The notes beneath the pieces were generated by a model. The model did not search any database. It had not been told where the DNA came from and worked only from the letters and a program-made list of their open reading frames with translations. A program made the position numbers and the translations under genes. A DNA stretch of 47,495 nt from an uncultured Bacteroidales bacterium (GTDB lineage Bacteria > Bacteroidota > Bacteroidia > Bacteroidales > UBA932): positions 1 through 47,495 of the forward strand of contig CAMOIT010000005.1 in assembly GCA_946616285.1 (NCBI GenBank). Direction: 5' to 3'. Below are positions 43,030 to 47,495 of the stretch, piece by piece; within the stretch, counting starts at the first letter, position 1; every line of letters begins with the position of its first letter.

Positions 43030-43535
43030 GAAAATCGTCGTTCTGGACTGTTTACCTGATGCTTACGCTCTTCCAGTTGGTCCTGTCCAACTACGGGAGT
43101 TTTTCGCCGTACGTGACTATTTCCATACTGCCTGTCATGGCCCTGTGCATCCCCACGCGCATAAAAACGCCGGTGGCCATGATCGTGGCCTTCGCGACCG
43201 GACTCGTGGTGGACTGGCTGTCGGAAGGGGTACTGGGCCTGAACGCCTTTGCGCTTGTGCCCGTGGCCCTGCTCAGGGACGGCATCATTAGGGCCGTTTT
43301 CGGCAGCGGCCTTTTTGCCCGTAAGGAGGACTTCTCCATAGCGAAGAACGGCCTTTCCTATGTCGCTTTTGCAGTATCCATGGCCCAGGCCATGTTCCTG
43401 GTCCTGTACATCTGGGCCGACGGAGCCGGCACCAGGCCCTTCGGCTTCAATGCAGCCCGCTTCGGCGCTTCGCTCGTGGTCAGTTTCATAGCGGCCATGC
43501 TTTCGGTGAACGCGCTCTCGCCCTCTGACAGATGA
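43026..43535 (+). CDS. mreD: Rod-shape-determining protein MreD
   Basis: 169 aa, nearly all hydrophobic, with five membrane segments. The central VDWLSEGVLGLNAFALVPVALLRD matches the conserved MreD stretch (D followed by G, G and L). It is an inner-membrane partner of MreC. The ATG overlaps the mreC stop (ATGA), and its own stop overlaps mrdA. Confidence 0.9.
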   Translation: MRKSSFWTVYLMLTLFQLVLSNYGSFSPYVTISILPVMALCIPTRIKTPVAMIVAFATGLVVDWLSEGVLGLNAFALVPVALLRDGIIRAVFGSGLFARKEDFSIAKNGLSYVAFAVSMAQAMFLVLYIWADGAGTRPFGFNAARFGASLVVSFIAAMLSVNALSPSDR

Positions 43536-45373
43536 ACGGCGGGGGGCGCCATATTGCGCTTCTGATTGGCCTTGGAGCGGTTGCACTGCTGCTTCTGGGC
43601 CGAATTTTTTCGCTCCAGGTTCTTAACGGCAGGTACAAGGAGGACGCCAGCCGGAACTCCATGGTCTACGAAACCATCTATCCCACGCGCGGAGTCATCT
43701 ATGACCGCAACGGCCGTATCCTGGTGGGCAACAAAGTAGCCTACGACATATTGGTATATCCGCGTGAGGTCAAGGAATTCGACACCCTTTCGCTTGCTAC
43801 GGTACTTGGAGTGACGCCGGAATTCATCCGTACAAAAATGGAAGAATACCATCGGCGGCGCAGCTCCATCGGCTATCAGTCTGTGACTCTGCTCCGCATG
43901 GTTCCGGCCGAAACATACATGCGCTTCGACGAGGTGAAATACCGCTTCCCCGGTTTCAGGGGGCAGGTGCGCAGCATGCGGGAATACCCGGTGAATGCTG
44001 GCGGCAACCTGCTGGGCTATGTTTCTGAGGTGAACCAGAACTACCTGGACCGCCATCCCGAAGAATACCGTCGCGGGGACTACGCCGGCATGACTGGAAT
44101 CGAAGCGGCGCGCGAAAAAGACCTTCGCGGCGAAAAGGGCTATCACATATATTTGAGAAACTCCCGCAACCAGATAGAGCAGCCCTACAAGGACGGGGCA
44201 GAGGACAAGGAAGCCGTTCCTGGGCACGACATCGTGACCACCATCGACGCTGACCTGCAGCAGTACGGGCAGGAGCTTATGCAGAATAAGGTGGGCAGCA
44301 TCGTGGCCATAGAGCCTTCCTCCGGGGAGATCCTTGCGCTGGTATCGTCCCCCGGCATAGACGTGGAGCAGCTGGCCGACATAGGAAAGTACTGGGAAGA
44401 GATTGCGCAGAATCCATATAAGCCGATGTACAATCGCGCGGTGCAGGCTTCGTACCCTCCGGGGTCTGTTTTCAAGCTTGTGAACGGCCTTATCGGCCTG
44501 CAGGAAGGCGTTTTGCGTCCCGAAATGATGTATCCCTGCAGCCAGGGATATCACTTCGGCGCGGGGCATAAGCTGGGCTGCCATGCGCACAGGAGCCCCA
44601 TCAACATGGAGGAATCCATAATGATGTCCTGCAACGCCTACTATTGCTATGTCCTCAAGAACATCCTGGACAACAGAAAGTACGAGAACGTGGCCGAAGG
44701 GCTTGATGCGTGGCACGAATATGTGGAGAGCTTCGGCTTCGGCCGGAAACTTGGCAGCGACTTTCCCGCCGAGCTTTCCGGAAGCATTCCCACATCCAAG
44801 ACCTACAACCGTGCCTACGGCAAGAACAGGTGGAATTCCACCACCGTCATTTCCATATCCATCGGCCAGGGAGAGATTCTGGCAACGCCGATGCACCTTG
44901 CCAACCTGTGCGCCACCATCGCCAACCGGGGGCACTATTTCATTCCGCATATCGTGAAGGCTTCGGAGGGGGTGGAGATCGATCCGAAATACTATGAGCG
45001 GCAGTATACAATGGTGGATACCGTGCATTTCCCGAAACTGATCAAAGGTATGTGGCGGGCCGTGAATTCGGGCGCAGGCATGGGCGGGACTGCCTGGGTG
45101 GCGCATGTGGATTCTCTGAACATTTGCGGAAAGACGGGGACGGCCCAGAATCCGCGCGGAGCGGACAACTCCGTTTTCATCTGCTTCGCGCCGATGGACA
45201 ATCCCAAGATTGCCATTGCGGCGTACGTGGAGAACGGCGGCTTCGGAGCGGCTTACGCGGCGCCCATTGCATCGCTGATGGTGGAAAAGTACCTGAAGGG
45301 GGGAACTTCGCGCGTGGCTCTGGAGGAAAAGATGAAGAAGGACAATCTGATGGACAGGGTGAAACGTGACTAG
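43532..45373 (+). CDS. mrdA: Penicillin-binding protein 2 (elongation transpeptidase)
   Basis: 613 aa class B PBP. One membrane segment (about 8-26), a pedestal domain starting with IYPTRGVIYDRNGRILVGNK, and a transpeptidase domain with Ser312 in SVFK, SCN at 366-368 and KTGT from Lys534. It cross-links the glycan made by its partner RodA. A Cys/His-rich insertion (CSQGYHFGAGHKLGCHAH near 330-350) precedes the SxN motif. Overlaps mreD by 4 nt and rodA by 8 nt. Confidence 0.96.
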   Translation: MNGGGRHIALLIGLGAVALLLLGRIFSLQVLNGRYKEDASRNSMVYETIYPTRGVIYDRNGRILVGNKVAYDILVYPREVKEFDTLSLATVLGVTPEFIRTKMEEYHRRRSSIGYQSVTLLRMVPAETYMRFDEVKYRFPGFRGQVRSMREYPVNAGGNLLGYVSEVNQNYLDRHPEEYRRGDYAGMTGIEAAREKDLRGEKGYHIYLRNSRNQIEQPYKDGAEDKEAVPGHDIVTTIDADLQQYGQELMQNKVGSIVAIEPSSGEILALVSSPGIDVEQLADIGKYWEEIAQNPYKPMYNRAVQASYPPGSVFKLVNGLIGLQEGVLRPEMMYPCSQGYHFGAGHKLGCHAHRSPINMEESIMMSCNAYYCYVLKNILDNRKYENVAEGLDAWHEYVESFGFGRKLGSDFPAELSGSIPTSKTYNRAYGKNRWNSTTVISISIGQGEILATPMHLANLCATIANRGHYFIPHIVKASEGVEIDPKYYERQYTMVDTVHFPKLIKGMWRAVNSGAGMGGTAWVAHVDSLNICGKTGTAQNPRGADNSVFICFAPMDNPKIAIAAYVENGGFGAAYAAPIASLMVEKYLKGGTSRVALEEKMKKDNLMDRVKRD

Positions 45374-46886
45374 AGCGAATGTAAATAAACGCCGGTCGGT
45401 GGACTGGCTGGTGATAGTGATTTACCTGGCGCTGGTGCTGATAGGCTGGGTAAATATCTATGCCGCCACCCATTCCGGCAGCCCTGCATCCATGATTTCC
45501 TGGAGTTCACGCGCTGGGAAGCAGTTCGTATGGATTCTCACTTCCCTTGGACTTGCCGGGGCCATAATGTATCTGTTTCCACCGCGTCTGTGGGAGGGAT
45601 TGAGCATTCCGATGTATGTAGCGGTACTGGGGCTGCTGGTTCTGGTTATCTTCGTCTCAAGTGACGTCAAGGGTTCGCATTCTTGGTTCGACCTTGGGCC
45701 CGTACGCTTCCAGCCGGCCGAAATATCCAAGATAACCACTTCCCTGCTCCTGGCCTACGTGATGAGCCGGGAGGGGTTCAAGATATCCAGATGGAAGGAT
45801 TTAGTGCTTGCGGCGCTTGTTATCGGCGTTCCGATGCTGGTTATTATCGCCGAAAGCGAGACAGGATCGGCCCTGGTCTATGTGGGTTTTATCTTCGTGC
45901 TTTACCGCGAGGGGCTCTCGGGCTGGTGGCTGGCGGCGATAGGGCTGATTATCCTGCTGTTCGTTGGGACACTCACTGCTGGCGCTTACTGGGCTATTCT
46001 GGCCCTTGCGGGGGTGCTGGTGCTGGCGAATGCGCTGGAAAAGCCGGGGAGAATGTGGGTGCGGCTGGCTTTCGGCTTCGGCTTTGTGGTAGTGATGTCA
46101 TTCGTGCCTTCACTTTTTGGCGCTTTGCAGGACCACGTACAGAGAGTCGTGGACCTTCGGGCGTCGCGCTACTGGGTGCCGATGGCCGGGGAAAGCGAAA
46201 CCTGGTTCTGGAGTTTCATTCCGGATTTCAATCCGGTTTACATCCTTTTGGCCGGCTGCGCCGTAGCTCTGCCGTTTATCGCACGGGCCGGTTACAGGCT
46301 CAAGGACAATTTCCTTATACTCACGGTCCTGGTATTCATCGCAGGCGTTTTGATGGTCTTCTCCACTGATTACATTTTCCAGAACGTGCTTCAGCCTCAT
46401 CAGAGGGTGCGTATAGAGGTGCTGCTGGGCATGAAGGAAGACCTGGCAGGCGTAGGGTACAATGTGAACCAGTCCAAGATTGCGATAGGCTCTGGCGGTC
46501 TTTTCGGCAAAGGCTTCCTGCAGGGCACTCAGACCACTTTCGGCTTTGTGCCGGAGCAGGCCACCGACTTCATCTTCTGCACTGTGGGCGAAGAATGGGG
46601 CTTCCTGGGCTGCCTTGTGGTCATCGGCCTGTATGTTGCTTTGATATGCCGCCTAATGGCCGATGCCGAACGCTGCCGCGGAGGCTTCGTCCGCATCTAC
46701 GGCTACTGCTGCGCCGCCTGCATCTTCATGCACCTTTTCATCAACGTGGGCATGACCATCGGCCTTATGCCCGTTATCGGCATTCCCCTGCCGCTTTTGA
46801 GCTACGGCGGCTCGTCTCTTTGGGCGTTTACTATCCTGATATTTATTTTCCTGGCCCTGTATAAGGAAGAGAAGAAATATTTTTAG
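45366..46886 (+). CDS. rodA: Peptidoglycan glycosyltransferase RodA (SEDS family)
   Basis: 506 aa polytopic membrane protein that polymerises lipid II in the elongasome. Family blocks: DVKGSHSWFDLGPVRFQPAE, YNVNQSKIAIGSGGLFGKGF, FVPEQATDFIFCTVGEEWGF and PVIGIPLPLLSYGGSSL. It is longer than E. coli RodA (370 aa) because of extra membrane and loop sequence in the middle, as in other Bacteroidetes. It is the last gene of the operon. No strong terminator follows; the 363-nt gap to the tRNA holds repeats. Confidence 0.95.
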   Translation: MTRANVNKRRSVDWLVIVIYLALVLIGWVNIYAATHSGSPASMISWSSRAGKQFVWILTSLGLAGAIMYLFPPRLWEGLSIPMYVAVLGLLVLVIFVSSDVKGSHSWFDLGPVRFQPAEISKITTSLLLAYVMSREGFKISRWKDLVLAALVIGVPMLVIIAESETGSALVYVGFIFVLYREGLSGWWLAAIGLIILLFVGTLTAGAYWAILALAGVLVLANALEKPGRMWVRLAFGFGFVVVMSFVPSLFGALQDHVQRVVDLRASRYWVPMAGESETWFWSFIPDFNPVYILLAGCAVALPFIARAGYRLKDNFLILTVLVFIAGVLMVFSTDYIFQNVLQPHQRVRIEVLLGMKEDLAGVGYNVNQSKIAIGSGGLFGKGFLQGTQTTFGFVPEQATDFIFCTVGEEWGFLGCLVVIGLYVALICRLMADAERCRGGFVRIYGYCCAACIFMHLFINVGMTIGLMPVIGIPLPLLSYGGSSLWAFTILIFIFLALYKEEKKYF

Positions 46887-46951
46887 TATCTGCTGACGTC
46901 TTTTTGGTATCTGTTGCTGTCCCCGACACCAACCCTGATGCCTCCCCTGCC

Positions 46952-47190
46952 GCTAAAGCACACTTTTGGACCCGGATTCATGGTTCTGTGCTTTAGACAT
47001 GGTTTTGCATGCGGCTAAAGCTCACTTTCGGCCCTGGGTTCATGGTTCTGTGCTTTAGACATGGTTTTGCATGTGGCTAAAGCTCACTTTCGGCCCTGGG
47101 TTCATGGTTCTGTGCTTTAACTATCTGTAAAAGCCAATCTAAAGCACAAAAACAAACATTTTGAAGCCCAAAGTGTGCTTTAAACAAACT
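46952..47190. repeat. 62-bp tandem repeats with CTAAAGC hairpins after rodA
   Basis: Units start at 46952, 47014 and 47076 (period 62; the third is partial). Each begins GCTAAAGC(A/T)CACTTT and includes TTCATGGTTCTGTGCTTTAG, so CTAAAGCACA and TGTGCTTTAG form inverted arms. A further inverted pair with the same arms lies at 47139-47182. With the short tail after rodA this fills the 46887-47249 gap; no gene is seen there. Confidence 0.88.
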
Positions 47191-47227
47191 CTGCAAAAAC
47201 CAGATGCGGTAATTCACAAAAATTCGT

Positions 47228-47235
47228 TATCTTTG
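47228..47235 (+). promoter_or_regulatory. -7 box of the tRNA-Leu gene
   Basis: TATCTTTG, perfect TAnnTTTG, 14 nt before the tRNA 5' end. Confidence 0.6.
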
Positions 47236-47249
47236 CAGTCCCACATTAC

Positions 47250-47283
47250 GCCTTGGTGGTGGAATGGTAGACACGAGGGACTT
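47250..47283 (+). tRNA. tRNA-Leu, 5' exon (intron-split, truncated by window)
   Basis: Begins GCCTTGGTGGTGG with the leucine-type D-arm (AATGGTAGACAC) and runs through anticodon-stem AGGGA to C32-U33-U34 (47281-47283). The exon stops after U34, the classic insertion point of group I introns in tRNA-Leu(UAA). The 3' exon lies outside the window, so the UAA anticodon is inferred, not seen. Confidence 0.85.
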
Positions 47284-47495
47284 AGACACAATTGAGTGCA
47301 CTCTCTGAAAAGAGAGATGTAGAATGTCGTAAATTCAAGGAAACCATAGCGGGTAAGGCCGATGGCAATCTTGAGCCAAGCCTCCGAAAGGAGGAAGGTG
47401 CAGAGACTAGACACGACACACCTAAAGAGCCTAGCTCCACGGTGAAGGAATAGTCCAGACCACAAACAGAAATGGTGGCGAAAGCCATAGTGGTA
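47284..47495 (+). ncRNA. Group I self-splicing intron in tRNA-Leu, 3' end outside window
   Basis: All core helices can be laid out. P1: exon ACUU with intron GAGU, with a G-U at the splice site. P2: CTCTCT-GAAA-AGAGAG (47301-47316). P3: TGTCGT (47325-47330) with ACGACA (47413-47418). P4: TCAAG (47335-47339) with CTTGA (47370-47374). P5: CCAT (47344-47347) with ATGG (47362-47365). P6: CCTCC-GAAA-GGAGG (47381-47394). P7: GACTA (47405-47409) with TAGTC (47451-47455). P8: CACC (47419-47422) with GGTG (47441-47444). P9: ACCAC (47459-47463) with GTGGT (47490-47494). The core strings GGTGCAGAGACTAGAC and GGAATAGTCC match the R and S elements. It resembles the cyanobacterial/plastid tRNA-Leu intron (IC3). 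No homing endonuclease ORF is seen. Confidence 0.93.

Noticed and set aside
43358..45106. 582-codon antisense frame over mreD and mrdA
   Set aside because: No recognisable protein; both sense genes are certain.
46952..47127. Possible CRISPR array after rodA
   Set aside because: The complete 62-bp unit is repeated without unique spacers.

Overview
The window is G+C-rich chromosomal DNA from a member of the Bacteroidota, most likely Bacteroidales. The signs are TonB-dependent Oar-type and BACON lipoprotein genes, promoters with TAnnTTTG -7 boxes instead of E. coli-type -35/-10 boxes, a stand-alone TrpB2, DUF3109 and DUF2007 proteins, topoisomerase I with C-terminal FGPY-type repeats, and the mreBCD-mrdA-rodA order. 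No phage, integrase or transposase gene is visible. The accessory content is in repeats, leaders and an intron.

Layout. 1-5.8 kb (minus): an Oar-like outer-membrane receptor followed by two BACON/OB-fold lipoproteins, the second cut by the window edge. 5.9-9.0 kb: metK (minus) behind a leader that carries a convincing SAM-II aptamer and an intrinsic terminator; smpB (minus) and a short miaA-like gene (plus) diverge. 9.3-11.1 kb (minus): two coupled M23 (LytM) membrane proteins, one lacking a catalytic His. 11.3-17.1 kb (plus): alaS, an uninterrupted ORF joining an LptF/LptG-type permease to methionyl-tRNA formyltransferase, and thiN. 17.4-19.8 kb (minus): orphan sdhC, then a trp leader-peptide attenuator and trpB2. 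19.8-21.4 kb (plus): pyrH and an esterase. 21.6-26.2 kb: pepP (minus) diverges from a coiled-coil membrane protein, hemW and two small genes. 26.1-37.5 kb, mostly minus: DUF3109, a dead M16 protein, a TPR protein (plus), a U32 protein, a lipoprotein, and mrcA-ddl-prmC. 37.6-46.9 kb: topA and an Lrp regulator (plus), ispD (minus), and the elongasome operon mreBCD-mrdA-rodA (plus). The window ends inside a tRNA-Leu gene interrupted by a group I intron.

How the genes work together. Cell-wall growth dominates the right half (PBP1A, Ddl, MreBCD, PBP2, RodA), with the M23 pair on the left. Translation is served by AlaS, Fmt, SmpB, MiaA-like, PrmC and the tRNA. Two amino-acid-linked genes carry cis-acting RNA control: metK by S-adenosylmethionine and trpB2 by charged tRNA-Trp.

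Most unusual points: (1) the group I intron in tRNA-Leu; (2) the permease-Fmt fusion; (3) a genome-specific palindromic repeat translated in frame inside both the MiaA-like protein and Fmt, and also present in the alaS and trpB leaders; (4) the SAM-II and trp attenuator leaders; (5) three other repeat families placed mainly at gene 3' ends.
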